A stretch of 59,949 nt of DNA, taken from Actinomyces provencensis (GTDB lineage Bacteria; Actinomycetota; Actinomycetes; Actinomycetales; Actinomycetaceae). Each line of letters starts with the position of its first letter. The first letter of the stretch is position 1. The notes beneath the pieces are model-generated. The model was given only the letters and a program-made list of their open reading frames with translations. It was not told where the DNA came from and did no database searches. The position numbers and the translations under genes were made by a program. Shown in pieces: positions 26,467 through 36,615 of this stretch. The stretch is taken from contig NZ_LT700212.1 in NCBI RefSeq assembly GCF_900155435.1, positions 3,195,628 to 3,255,576 of the forward strand, given 5' to 3'.

Positions 26467-27921
26467 GTGGCTTTGAGCATCAGAGGACGAGCAGCCCAGA
26501 GGCCCAGGTCACCGCGCCGCGTCACGGGTGTCGTCGCACTCCTGGCCGCGCTCTCACTCATGTTCCCCGCCGTCGCGCAGGCTGCGCCCTCGCAGGACGA
26601 CATCGACCAGGCCAGGGCGGAGGAGAACGCCGCGAAGATGTCGGTCGCCCAGATCGAGGTCGAGCTGGCCAATGTCACTGCTGAGGCGCAGCAGGCCACG
26701 CAGGAGGCACAGACAGCTGCCGAGGAGCTCAACGAGGCGAAGCTCCAGCTCCAGGAGGCCACCGACACCGCCACGAAGGCGAAGGAGGAGGCGACCAAGG
26801 CCCAGTCCGCCTACGAGAAGGGGCGCCGGGAACTCGCCTCGGTCGCACAGACGGCCTACCGTTCGGGCGGCTCATCACTTGACTCCCTCGCCCCGTACCT
26901 GGAGTCCGACGGCCTGCGGACCGTCGAGACCAAGCAGACGACCATTGACACGTTCAGCAGTGCCGCCGACTCGAAGATGCAGCGGGTCGCGGCACTCGAG
27001 CAGGTTGCCACGATCATGCAGGACGCCGCCGACAAGGCAGTGGCCAACCAGCAGAAGGCCACCGACGAGGTCCAGAGCCGCACGGATGCCGCACAGGCCG
27101 CCGCGGAGAGCGCAGTGGCCCTCCAGAACCAGACGGAGGCACGCCGCCAGGTCCTCACCGAGGAGCTGGCCAGGAAGGAGAACACCACCGTCGCGCTGAT
27201 CCAGGAGCGCCAGACCTACATCGAGGAGCAGCGCCGGAAGGCCGCCGAGGAGGCTGCCCGCAAGGCAGCCGAGCAGGCCGCGGCAGCACAACAGGCAGCA
27301 GCCGCCCGGGCCGCTGCCCAGGCTGCCGCCCAGCAGGCTGCGGCTGCGGCCGCGGGTGGGTCATCGGGCGGTTCGTCCTCGGGTGGGTCCTCCTCCGGGA
27401 GCTCCTCCTCGGGGTCCTCCACCGGCGGCTCCTCCTCGGGTGGGTCCTCCTCCGGGAGTTCCTCCTCGGGGTCCTCCACCGGCGGCTCCTCGTCGGGTGG
27501 GTCCTCCTCGGCGCCGGCCTCGCGCGACGAGGTCCGTCCGGCCGCGCCCGCGGGCACTGCCGCCCAGGGCGCCGTCGCCTGGGCACTGGGCAGGCTCGGA
27601 TCCCCCTATGTGTGGGCAGGGGAGGGTCCCGGCTACGACTGCTCGGGGCTGGTGATGATGGCCTACCGCTCCCAGGGCATCTACCTCACGCACTCGTCCC
27701 GTGTGCAGTACGGGCAGGGGACCATGGTCCCTGTCGGCGCGGCGCAGGCCGGTGACCTCATCTTCTGGTCGAGAAACGGAACACAGGGCGCCATCTACCA
27801 CGTCGCCATGTCCCTGGGCGGGGGCCGGATCGTGGAGGCACCGACCGTCGGGATCCCGGTGCGCGTGACCACCATCTACAACTGGGGTCAGGTCATGCCC
27901 TACGCGGTGCGCGTCGCCTGA
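26467..27921 (+). CDS. Secreted NlpC/P60 peptidoglycan hydrolase with coiled coil
   Basis: A 484-residue RipA/PcsB-like endopeptidase. GTG 26467 is chosen because AGGTGG precedes it by 5 nt. Residues 1-39 are a signal peptide (cleavage near AVAQA-AP). About residues 40-295 form an Ala/Glu/Gln-rich coiled coil, as in autoinhibited cell-wall hydrolases. A Gly/Ser linker (about 297-355) contains two exact 19-residue repeats. The C-terminal NlpC/P60 domain has catalytic Cys392 (YDCSGLV) and His445 (YHVAMSLGGGRIVEAP). It should cleave peptide stems of peptidoglycan during cell separation, acting outside the membrane. The leader may carry a riboswitch. It converges with ppa across two repeat arrays. 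Confidence 0.92.
   Translation: MALSIRGRAAQRPRSPRRVTGVVALLAALSLMFPAVAQAAPSQDDIDQARAEENAAKMSVAQIEVELANVTAEAQQATQEAQTAAEELNEAKLQLQEATDTATKAKEEATKAQSAYEKGRRELASVAQTAYRSGGSSLDSLAPYLESDGLRTVETKQTTIDTFSSAADSKMQRVAALEQVATIMQDAADKAVANQQKATDEVQSRTDAAQAAAESAVALQNQTEARRQVLTEELARKENTTVALIQERQTYIEEQRRKAAEEAARKAAEQAAAAQQAAAARAAAQAAAQQAAAAAAGGSSGGSSSGGSSSGSSSSGSSTGGSSSGGSSSGSSSSGSSTGGSSSGGSSSAPASRDEVRPAAPAGTAAQGAVAWALGRLGSPYVWAGEGPGYDCSGLVMMAYRSQGIYLTHSSRVQYGQGTMVPVGAAQAGDLIFWSRNGTQGAIYHVAMSLGGGRIVEAPTVGIPVRVTTIYNWGQVMPYAVRVA
27382..27495 (+). repeat. Two 57-bp tandem repeats encoding Gly/Ser linker
   Basis: Units 27382-27438 and 27439-27495 encode the same 19 residues (GGSSSGSSSSGSSTGGSSS), with a few silent differences. 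A third partial copy follows. The linker length is likely variable between strains by unequal recombination or slippage. Confidence 0.9.
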
Positions 27922-27985
27922 CCGCCCGTCCCTCCGCCGGGGCACGAGGTCCCCGGCGTACCGGACGCTCCCCGACTCCAGGCGC

Positions 27986-28077
27986 GAGGTCCGCTCTGTT
28001 CGAGGGTCGAGGTCCGCTCAGTTCGAACGGTGAGGTCCGCCCTGTTGTGAGTGCAAGGTCCGCCCTCGTGCGGTGAC
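27986..28077 (+). repeat. Array 2a: four 23-bp tandem repeats
   Basis: Units start at 27986, 28009, 28032 and 28055. The core GAGGTCCGCTCTGTTC drifts from left to right; the fourth unit reads AAGGTCCGCCCTCGTG and so nearly contains the dispersed CCGCCCTCGTC 11-mer. This suggests the two repeat types are related. The array lies in the convergent gap between the NlpC/P60 and ppa genes and faces array 2b in opposite orientation. Confidence 0.9.
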
Positions 28078-28171
28078 GGACGGTGCGCGTGGCCCCTGCG
28101 TGCAGTGACGCCCCGCGGAGCCGGAACCGGTGCACGGCCGCGCGGTTCCCGCCGCATGAGGAGCAGACCTC

Positions 28172-28286
28172 AGTGGGGGAACAGAGCGGACTTCGAGGGT
28201 GGAAGTGAGCGGACCTCGACCCCCGAACAGAGCGGACTTCGAGGGTGGAAGTGAGCGGACCTCGACCCCCGAACAGAGCGGACTTC
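28172..28286 (-). repeat. Array 2b: five 23-bp tandem repeats in inverted orientation
   Basis: Read on the minus strand, units are 28286-28264, 28263-28241, 28240-28218, 28217-28195 and 28194-28172. Two unit types alternate: GAAGTCCGCTCTGTTC with CGGGGGTC-type tails, and GAGGTCCGCTCACTTC with CACCCTC tails, so 46-bp double units are duplicated. With array 2a, 94 bp away, it forms a long imperfect inverted repeat. The array ends 26 bp from the ppa stop codon. Confidence 0.9.
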
Positions 28287-28311
28287 GGCCCCGGGGGGTG
28301 GGGCCGGCCGG

Positions 28312-28812
28312 TCAGTGGTGGTCGTTGAAGCCCGAGTCCTTGGCGCGGTCGTAGGAGCGCTGGATCTCGGCCTCGGCGGCCTCGCGGCCCACCCAGTGGG
28401 CTCCCTCGACGGACTTGCCGGGCTCCAGGTCCTTGTAGACCTCGAAGAAGTGCTGGATCTCCAGGCGGTGGTACTCCGAGACGTCGTCGATCTCGGTGCG
28501 CCACGACGCACGCTGGTCGGAGGCGGGCACGCACAGGACCTTGTCGTCGCCACCCTTCTCGTCGCGCATGCGGAACATGCCCAGTGCGCGGCAGCGGATC
28601 ACACAACCGGGGAAGGTTGGCTCGTCGAGCAGGACCAGCGCGTCCAGCGGGTCCCCGTCCTCGCCCAGGGTGTCGTCGATGAACCCGTAGTCGTCGGGGT
28701 AGCGCGTCGAGGTGAAGAGCATGCGGTCCAGGCGGATGCGGCCGGTCTCGTGGTCGATCTCGTACTTGTTGCGGTTCCCCTTGGGGATCTCGATGGTGAC
28801 GTCGAACTCCAC
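28312..28812 (-). CDS. ppa: Inorganic pyrophosphatase (family I)
   Basis: A 166-residue family I pyrophosphatase that hydrolyses PPi to phosphate in the cytoplasm with Mg2+. Signatures are [19 protein letters not shown] at the N-terminus, [12 protein letters not shown], and the active-site [10 protein letters not shown] with its three Asp residues. It starts at GTG (complement of 28810-28812), preceded by AGGAGG at about 9 nt. Length is normal. It is divergent from dacB and converges with the NlpC/P60 gene. PPi removal supports biosynthesis and would oppose PPi use by the PPDK encoded upstream. Confidence 0.96.
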   Translation of the reverse strand: MEFDVTIEIPKGNRNKYEIDHETGRIRLDRMLFTSTRYPDDYGFIDDTLGEDGDPLDALVLLDEPTFPGCVIRCRALGMFRMRDEKGGDDKVLCVPASDQRASWRTEIDDVSEYHRLEIQHFFEVYKDLEPGKSVEGAHWVGREAAEAEIQRSYDRAKDSGFNDHH

Positions 28813-28921
28813 GTCCGTGTTCCTCCTGCCGGGACGTCTGGCGTCCCTCCGGTCGGTCTGGTCAGTGAGGCGCCGCGACTCCACTAGTGTGAACCGGGAA
28901 TCGGCACACCAAGGGGGTTCG

Positions 28922-30301
28922 ATGCGGCGCAGGGCTGTTGGTGCGATTGTAGGCGCAAGCGTGGCTGCGGTGGCCGTCGCAGGGTATGCGGTCGCAGACG
29001 CCCACGACCTCGTCCCCGGCGTGCTCACCCTCTCAGACATCCCCCAGCCCTCCGACCCGCCCACCCTGCAGCCGCAGTCGGGGATCAGTGCGCAGGACGC
29101 CCAGAGCGGGGCGGGGACCCCCGTGGCCGCCGCGGACGTGGCCCCGCTCTGGTCCCCGGTCACCGCTGCCGCCACCGACGGCAAGTGGAAGACCTGGGGA
29201 ATCGTCATGGACGCGGGGACAGGAGAGGTGCTCCTCGACTCCTCCTCGGCCACGGTCCACACCCCTGCCTCGATCACGAAGATCCTCACCTCGGTGAGCG
29301 CGCTCTCCGAGCTCGAGTCCTCCCGGCGTCTGGCCACGGGCACCTCCCAGGTCGGGTCCGACCTCTACCTCTGGGGGGAGGGCGACCTCCTGCTCACACG
29401 GGGCAGCGGGGACGAGGACGCCGTGGAGGGACACGGGGGCATCGCGGACCTCGCCGCCGACACCGCGACCCGCCTCCACGAACAGGGGATCACCCGGGTC
29501 ACCCTGCGCTGGAAGCACGAGATCTTCACCGGGCCCTCGCGCCTCGCCGCCTGGACCGACCAGGACGTCGACACGCACGAGGGTGCTGTCGGGGCCTTCG
29601 CCTTCAATGCCGGGCGCACCGCACCCGGGGCCACCACCTTCTCCGCCGACCCCGGTCGTGACGTGGCCCTGGAACTGGCCGCCCACCTGCGCAACGCGGG
29701 GATCGAGGCGGTCGTCGCAGGAGAGGCACGTGTCCCCGACGCCGCCACCGAACTCGCCCGGGTCGAGTCGGCCACCGTGGGACAACAGGTCCGGTGGATG
29801 CTCCACCACTCCGACAACACCCTGGCCGACCAGTACTGCCGCCTCGGTGCCCAGGCAGCGGGGGAGGAGACCTCCTTCGCCGGTGCGACGGCCCACGTCG
29901 CCGAGACCCTGAGGACCTTGGGGGTGGACACCACGGGGCTGAGGATGGAGGACTGTTCCGGCCTCTCCTCGAACGACAGGATCTCGGGAGTCACCGTCGC
30001 CCAGACGATCCGCACCACCATGACCTCCCCGCGCCCCGACCTGCGTGACCTGGTGCGCTCCCTGCCCTGGGGCGGCCTGGAGGGCACCCTCTCCCAACGG
30101 TTCCTCTCCGGGGACGCCGCGGCCAATGTCCAGGCCAAGACGGGGTCCCTCGGGTCGGTCTCCTCACTGGCGGGGGTCGTCACGACGACGGGAGGGCGCA
30201 CCCTGGTCTTCGCCGTGGGCAACGACTCCGTCCCCGACGAGGCGGCCTACTGGACACGCTGGGTGCTCGACGACTTCGTCCAGGGCCTCTCCGGACTCTG
30301 A
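28922..30301 (+). CDS. dacB: D-alanyl-D-alanine carboxypeptidase/endopeptidase (PBP4, S13 family)
   Basis: A 459-residue low-molecular-weight penicillin-binding protein. An N-terminal hydrophobic segment (residues 6-24) exports or anchors it. The three active-site motifs are SITK (Ser117-Lys120), SDN in [10 protein letters not shown], and KTG in [10 protein letters not shown], the S13 order. It trims D-Ala from or cuts cross-links in peptidoglycan outside the membrane. ATG 28922 follows AAGGGGG. It is first of a long co-directional block and is followed 26 nt later by the DUF2342 gene, which has its own -10 element. The domain between SxxK and SxN is the long insert typical of PBP4. Confidence 0.93.
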   Translation: MRRRAVGAIVGASVAAVAVAGYAVADAHDLVPGVLTLSDIPQPSDPPTLQPQSGISAQDAQSGAGTPVAAADVAPLWSPVTAAATDGKWKTWGIVMDAGTGEVLLDSSSATVHTPASITKILTSVSALSELESSRRLATGTSQVGSDLYLWGEGDLLLTRGSGDEDAVEGHGGIADLAADTATRLHEQGITRVTLRWKHEIFTGPSRLAAWTDQDVDTHEGAVGAFAFNAGRTAPGATTFSADPGRDVALELAAHLRNAGIEAVVAGEARVPDAATELARVESATVGQQVRWMLHHSDNTLADQYCRLGAQAAGEETSFAGATAHVAETLRTLGVDTTGLRMEDCSGLSSNDRISGVTVAQTIRTTMTSPRPDLRDLVRSLPWGGLEGTLSQRFLSGDAAANVQAKTGSLGSVSSLAGVVTTTGGRTLVFAVGNDSVPDEAAYWTRWVLDDFVQGLSGL

Positions 30302-30315
30302 ACCACCTGCCCCGG

Positions 30316-30321
30316 TAGGAT
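30316..30321 (+). promoter_or_regulatory. -10 element of a leaderless promoter
   Basis: TAGGAT ends 6 nt before ATG 30328 of the DUF2342 protein, giving the tilS-side genes a promoter separate from dacB. Confidence 0.5.
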
Positions 30322-30327
30322 CGGTGC

Positions 30328-31224
30328 ATGATCCACACCCCCGGATGGCGTGACCTCGGCCGCACGGTCAGTCGAGTGACGCCGGCCGGTCCCGCTGTCT
30401 CCCCCTCCGCCGCTGCGGCCTCTGCCGCCCGCCTGCGGCGTGCGGTGCGCTGGTCCGCGCCGCTGCTCCCTGAGCTGACCGGGCTGCCCGGTGCGACGGG
30501 TCGTGTCCTGGAGGCGCCGGTGCTCGTCGTGGACCGTCGTGGCGCGGTCGAGGTGTGCGCCGGGCTCGCAGCCGGGTTCGTGGAACTCCAGGACTCCCGT
30601 GGTGGCCCCGGGGAATGGGTGTCTCCCACGCGCGTGCGCCCCGGCATGCTCCACCTCGCGGGGGCCGCAGCAGGGCTGCGCGCACTGGCCCCCCACGTCA
30701 AGGGCATGTGGGATCCCTTCGCCCACCGCCGCGTGCTGGTGGCACCCAATGTGCTCGCCACCGCCGAGAGGGGGGCACTGGACCAGACCGACTACAGCCG
30801 TTGGGTGGCCCTGCGCTCAGGCCTGTGGGGCACGTTCTTCGAGGAGGCCCCGTGGCTGGTGGCCTTCATGTCGCGCACGACCCGCCACCTGCCCCAGTCC
30901 TCCGGCGACTTCGCGCGCCTGGTGCTGGTGCTCGACGCCGTCGTGTCCACGCTGCTGGAGGACCTCGGTCCCCAGGACATCCCCTCCATCGGTTGGATCC
31001 GCCACAACGCCCCCGAGCCCGCCGGTGTGGTGGGCCTGCGGCTGCTGGCCTGGCTGGGGATCCCCGTCCCCGAACTCGATCCGGACCGTGCACGCGCCGA
31101 GGCCTTCGCCCGGGAGGTCCGTTCCCGGCAGGGGCTGCAGACCCTGCTGCGCTCGCCCGACTACCTGCCCACGCGCGAGGAGTTCGAGCACCCGGAGGTC
31201 TGGGCGCGTCGTGTCGGGCTCTGA
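30328..31224 (+). CDS. DUF2342/zincin-like protein with degenerate metal-binding motif
   Basis: A 298-residue member of the actinobacterial zincin-like DUF2342 family (also called F420-biosynthesis-associated), which usually lies between dacB and tilS as here. Family members carry an HExxH zinc motif after a segment like NxxxxERxxLxxxDxxxWVAL. Here that segment is present (PNVLATAERGALDQTDYSRWVAL), but the motif position reads RSGLW (residues 163-167), so both His and the Glu are missing. The following FEEAPWLVAFM is conserved. I infer a catalytically dead paralogue or structural protein. The stop lies 14 nt inside the tilS gene. Confidence 0.8.
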   Translation: MIHTPGWRDLGRTVSRVTPAGPAVSPSAAAASAARLRRAVRWSAPLLPELTGLPGATGRVLEAPVLVVDRRGAVEVCAGLAAGFVELQDSRGGPGEWVSPTRVRPGMLHLAGAAAGLRALAPHVKGMWDPFAHRRVLVAPNVLATAERGALDQTDYSRWVALRSGLWGTFFEEAPWLVAFMSRTTRHLPQSSGDFARLVLVLDAVVSTLLEDLGPQDIPSIGWIRHNAPEPAGVVGLRLLAWLGIPVPELDPDRARAEAFAREVRSRQGLQTLLRSPDYLPTREEFEHPEVWARRVGL

Positions 31225-32434
31225 GGGACCCGGGACCGCCGCCAGCTCCCTGGTCGGTGCGAATCCCAGCGGTGCCCTCCGGCGCGTCTCCCTGGCCGTG
31301 CGCTCCTTCCTCCTCCCCCGCGCGGACGAGGGCGGTGCCGCCGTGCTGGTCGGGGTCTCGGGTGGGGCGGACTCCCTCGCGCTCGCGGTGACCGCCATCG
31401 ACCAGTGCGTCCGCCTGGGTCTCCCGGTCCACACACTAACCGTGGACCACTCACTGCGTGAGGGTTCCGCCCAGGAGGCCGCGCGGGTCGCCGCCCGCCT
31501 GGCGGACCTGGGGGCCCTGGCCGGGTGGAGGACGGTCGACGTCCGGGGTCCCGGTGGCCCGGAGTCCTCGGCGCGCGACGCCCGCAGGGCCGCGCTGCGG
31601 GAACAGGCACGCTCCCTGCTCTCCCGCGACCGGGTGCGTCGCGTGCTCGTGCTGCTCGGGCACACCATGGACGACCAGGCGGAGACCGTCCTCCTGCGCC
31701 TGGCCCGGGGCTCGGGGGCGGGATCGCTGAGGGCCATGTCCCCCGAGGTCCCGGAGGAGGGGGGACTCACCTGGTGCCGTCCCCTGCTGGGGGTGAGGCG
31801 TCGCGACACCCGTGAGGCCTGCCGGGAGCTCGGGCTCGAATGGGTGGAGGACCCGGGCAACGCCCCCGACGGGCCCTGGCGCGCGGCGGACGGGACGGCG
31901 CTGCGCCGTTCGGCCGTGCGCGCCGACGCCCTGCCGGCCCTGGCCCGGGCGCTCGGGGAGGACCCCGTCCCGGCCCTGGCACGCAGTGCGCGCCTGCTCG
32001 CCCGCGACGACGACGCCCTGGGTGCCGCCGCCGACCGACTGCTCCGGTGCGCATCGGTCCCGGACGGCCCGGTCGGCCCAGTGGTCCCCGGGGAAGGGGA
32101 CCCGCGACGACGTGGTGGGTGCGGACACCGGGAGCCCGGTGCGTCCCCGGCCTCCGGCCCACCCCCCGGACCGGAGTGTCCTGCGCCCCTGCTCCTCGAC
32201 GTGGAGGTCCTGGCCGGGGCCGAGCCCGCCGTGCTCGACCGGGCGCTCCACACCGCCCTCGTCCGGGCAGGGGCACGCCCGGGGGACCTCTCCGCCACCC
32301 ACGTGGGGGCGGTGTCCGCCCTCGTCACCCACTGGCACGGTCAGGGTCCCCTGGACCTGCCCGGCCTGCTCGTCGGGAGGAGGACGCGGGGCGTCCGTGC
32401 GGTGCTGGAACTCAGCGCACCGATGCGCGCGTGA
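31211..32434 (+). CDS. tilS: tRNA(Ile)-lysidine synthase
   Basis: A 407-residue N-type ATP pyrophosphatase that converts the wobble C34 of tRNA(Ile)(CAU) to lysidine, essential for reading AUA. The PP-loop is VGVSGGADSLALAV and a second family segment is LLGHTMDDQAETVLLRLARGSG. GTG 31211 gives a 14-nt overlap with the preceding gene and is the only near start with full domain coverage. A Pro/Gly-rich stretch of about 45 residues (after LLRCASVPDG) interrupts the C-terminal part and is not expected in the family. The C-terminal lysidine substrate-binding region is shorter than in Proteobacteria, as usual for actinobacteria. Confidence 0.93.
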   Translation: MSGSEGPGTAASSLVGANPSGALRRVSLAVRSFLLPRADEGGAAVLVGVSGGADSLALAVTAIDQCVRLGLPVHTLTVDHSLREGSAQEAARVAARLADLGALAGWRTVDVRGPGGPESSARDARRAALREQARSLLSRDRVRRVLVLLGHTMDDQAETVLLRLARGSGAGSLRAMSPEVPEEGGLTWCRPLLGVRRRDTREACRELGLEWVEDPGNAPDGPWRAADGTALRRSAVRADALPALARALGEDPVPALARSARLLARDDDALGAAADRLLRCASVPDGPVGPVVPGEGDPRRRGGCGHREPGASPASGPPPGPECPAPLLLDVEVLAGAEPAVLDRALHTALVRAGARPGDLSATHVGAVSALVTHWHGQGPLDLPGLLVGRRTRGVRAVLELSAPMRA

Positions 32435-32574
32435 AGCGCCGCTGGTCACACCATGTCCGCCGTCAGCGAGATCGCGGACCTGCGTCGCCACGCCCACGGG
32501 AACTGTGGCACGCTTGAGACGTTCTGTCCCCTCGGGCTGCGTGCCCCGGGACCCACCCAGAGGAAGGGAACGGC

Positions 32575-33129
32575 GTGGACGCGGCGGACATGGGATCTGA
32601 CCTGGCGAATGTCCTGATCGACGAGGAGCAGATCGACGCCCGCCTCGGTGAGCTGGCGGCGGAGATCGACCGTGACTACGCGGGCAGGGACATCCTGCTG
32701 GTGGGCGTGCTGCGGGGTGCGATCATGGTGATGGCGGACCTCTCCCGCAAGATCCACACCCCCCTCCAGATGGACTGGATGGCGGTGTCCTCCTACGGGT
32801 CGGGCACGAAGTCCTCCGGAGTGGTGCGCATCCTCAAGGACCTCGACACCGACGTGCACGACCGTGACGTGGTCATCGTCGAGGACATCATCGACTCCGG
32901 TCTCACGCTGTCCTGGCTGAAGGACAACCTGGAGACCCGCGGCGCCTCCTCGGTGCGCATCGCGACCCTCCTGCGCAAGCCGGGGGCCGCGAAGGTCGAC
33001 GTGGACGTCTCCTACGTCGGGTTCGACATCCCCACGGAGTTCGTCGTCGGCTACGGGCTGGACTACGACGAGAAGTACCGCCACCTCCCCTTCGTGGGGA
33101 CGTTGGCACCACATGTCTACGGTGGCTGA
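32575..33129 (+). CDS. hpt: Hypoxanthine phosphoribosyltransferase
   Basis: A 184-residue purine salvage enzyme transferring phosphoribose from PRPP to hypoxanthine/guanine. The PRPP-binding loop is [17 protein letters not shown], and the C-terminal purine-binding segment is [23 protein letters not shown] 32575 follows GAGGAAGGG; an in-frame ATG five codons on (32590) is an alternative. The order tilS-hpt-ftsH is highly conserved across Gram-positive bacteria. A 140-nt gap from tilS could contain its own promoter. Confidence 0.95.
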   Translation: MDAADMGSDLANVLIDEEQIDARLGELAAEIDRDYAGRDILLVGVLRGAIMVMADLSRKIHTPLQMDWMAVSSYGSGTKSSGVVRILKDLDTDVHDRDVVIVEDIIDSGLTLSWLKDNLETRGASSVRIATLLRKPGAAKVDVDVSYVGFDIPTEFVVGYGLDYDEKYRHLPFVGTLAPHVYGG

Positions 33130-33170
33130 GACCACCTTGCACACCAGCACCGAGTGACCGAAGGACGCAC

Positions 33171-35194
<2,024 letters not shown>

Positions 35195-35195
<1 letters not shown>

Positions 35196-35761
35196 TGTAC
35201 GACGAGGAGGGCGTGCGCCGCGCCATGCGCGAGCTGCTCGTCGCCGTCGGTGAGGACCCCGACCGGGAGGGCCTGCGCGAGACGCCCGACCGGATGGCCC
35301 GCTCCTGGCGGGAGATCCTCTCCGGCCTCGACGAGGACCCCCGCGTCCACCTGCACAAGGTGTTCGACACCGGCACCAACGAGCTGGTCCTGGTCCGCGA
35401 CATCGAATTCCACTCCGTGTGCGAGCACCACCTGCTGCCCTTTCACGGGCGTGCCCACGTCGGCTACATCCCGGCAGGGGGGAAGGTCACGGGTCTGTCG
35501 AAGCTGGCGCGCGTGGTCGAGGGCTACGCCCGCCGCCCCCAGGTCCAGGAGCGACTCACCGCCCAGATCGCGGACGCGGTGTGGGAGGTCCTCCACCCCC
35601 AGGGGGTCATCGTGGTGCTCGAGGCCGAGCACATGTGCATGACCATGCGGGGCGTGCACAAACCCGGCTCCTCCACCGTCACCTCCGCCCTGCGCGGCAT
35701 CATGGAGCACCCCGCCACGCGCGCGGAGATGATGTCCCTGATCCTGGGCGGTCGCCGGTGA
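35195..35761 (+). CDS. folE: GTP cyclohydrolase I
   Basis: A 188-residue enzyme converting GTP to 7,8-dihydroneopterin triphosphate, first step of tetrahydrofolate synthesis. Zinc and active-site residues are in [13 protein letters not shown], and [19 protein letters not shown] carries the second Cys and His residues. The N-terminal extension before VRRAMRELL is very short. ATG 35195 overlaps the ftsH stop, and the gene ends in a 4-nt overlap with folP (GTGA). It is a type IA, Zn-dependent enzyme by these residues. Confidence 0.97.
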
Positions 35762-36615
35762 CCGATGCCTCCGCGCCCCGCGGACCGCTCCTGCCCCACG
35801 GGCCGGAGCCGGCGGCAGGGCGGACGCTGGTCATGGGCATCCTCAACGTCACCCCGGACTCGTTCTCCGACGGGGGTCTGTGGAGAGATCCGGCGCGTGC
35901 CCTGGACCACGCCAGGTCCATGGTCGCCGACGGTGCGGACCTCGTGGACGTCGGTGGGGAGTCGACCCGGCCCGGCTCCGCCCGCATCACCGCGGAGGAG
36001 GAGTGGTCCCGCATCGGCGAGGTCGTGGGGGCGCTCGCGGAGGAGGGTGTCCTCGTCTCCGTCGACACCGTGCATGCGGGGACCGCGCGTCGGGCGGCGG
36101 AGGTCGGCGCCGCCCTCGTCAATGACGTCTCCGGGGGCCGCGCGGATCCGGGGATGCCCGCGGCGATGGCAGCCTCGGGGTGCGCCTGCATCATCCAGCA
36201 CTGGAGGGGCTTCCCGGGATCCCCCCAGGAGGACTTCACCTACGCCGACGTGGTGGCCGACGTGTGCGCAGAGGTCCTGGCCCAGGTCGACACCGTGGTC
36301 GCCGCAGGGGTGGATCCCGCACGCATCGCCGTGGACCCGGGGCTCGGCTTCTCCCTGCTCCATGACCAGTCCTGGGCGCTCGTCGACTCCGTGGAGTCCC
36401 TCGTGGGCCTCGGGTACCCTGTGGTGGTCGGGGCCTCCCGCAAACGTTTCCTCGCCCTCCGTGGGGGCGACGACCCGGGATGGGACCGGGACCGCGCGAC
36501 GGCGGAGATCCCCCGCCGTGCCGCACGCGCCGGGGTCTGGGCCGTGAGGGTCCACGACGTGGCGGGGAGCGCACGGGCCGTGCGCGAGGCAGCGACGGGG
36601 AAGGAGCAGGCGTGA
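35758..36615 (+). CDS. folP: Dihydropteroate synthase
   Basis: A 285-residue TIM-barrel enzyme joining p-aminobenzoate to hydroxymethyldihydropterin diphosphate; target of sulfonamides. Signatures are [14 protein letters not shown] (pterin/PP loop), [19 protein letters not shown], and the C-terminal [11 protein letters not shown] and RVHDVAG. GTG 35758 overlaps the folE stop, and the stop overlaps folBK (GTGA). Translational coupling through ftsH-folE-folP-folBK is complete. Confidence 0.96.
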   Translation: MTDASAPRGPLLPHGPEPAAGRTLVMGILNVTPDSFSDGGLWRDPARALDHARSMVADGADLVDVGGESTRPGSARITAEEEWSRIGEVVGALAEEGVLVSVDTVHAGTARRAAEVGAALVNDVSGGRADPGMPAAMAASGCACIIQHWRGFPGSPQEDFTYADVVADVCAEVLAQVDTVVAAGVDPARIAVDPGLGFSLLHDQSWALVDSVESLVGLGYPVVVGASRKRFLALRGGDDPGWDRDRATAEIPRRAARAGVWAVRVHDVAGSARAVREAATGKEQA

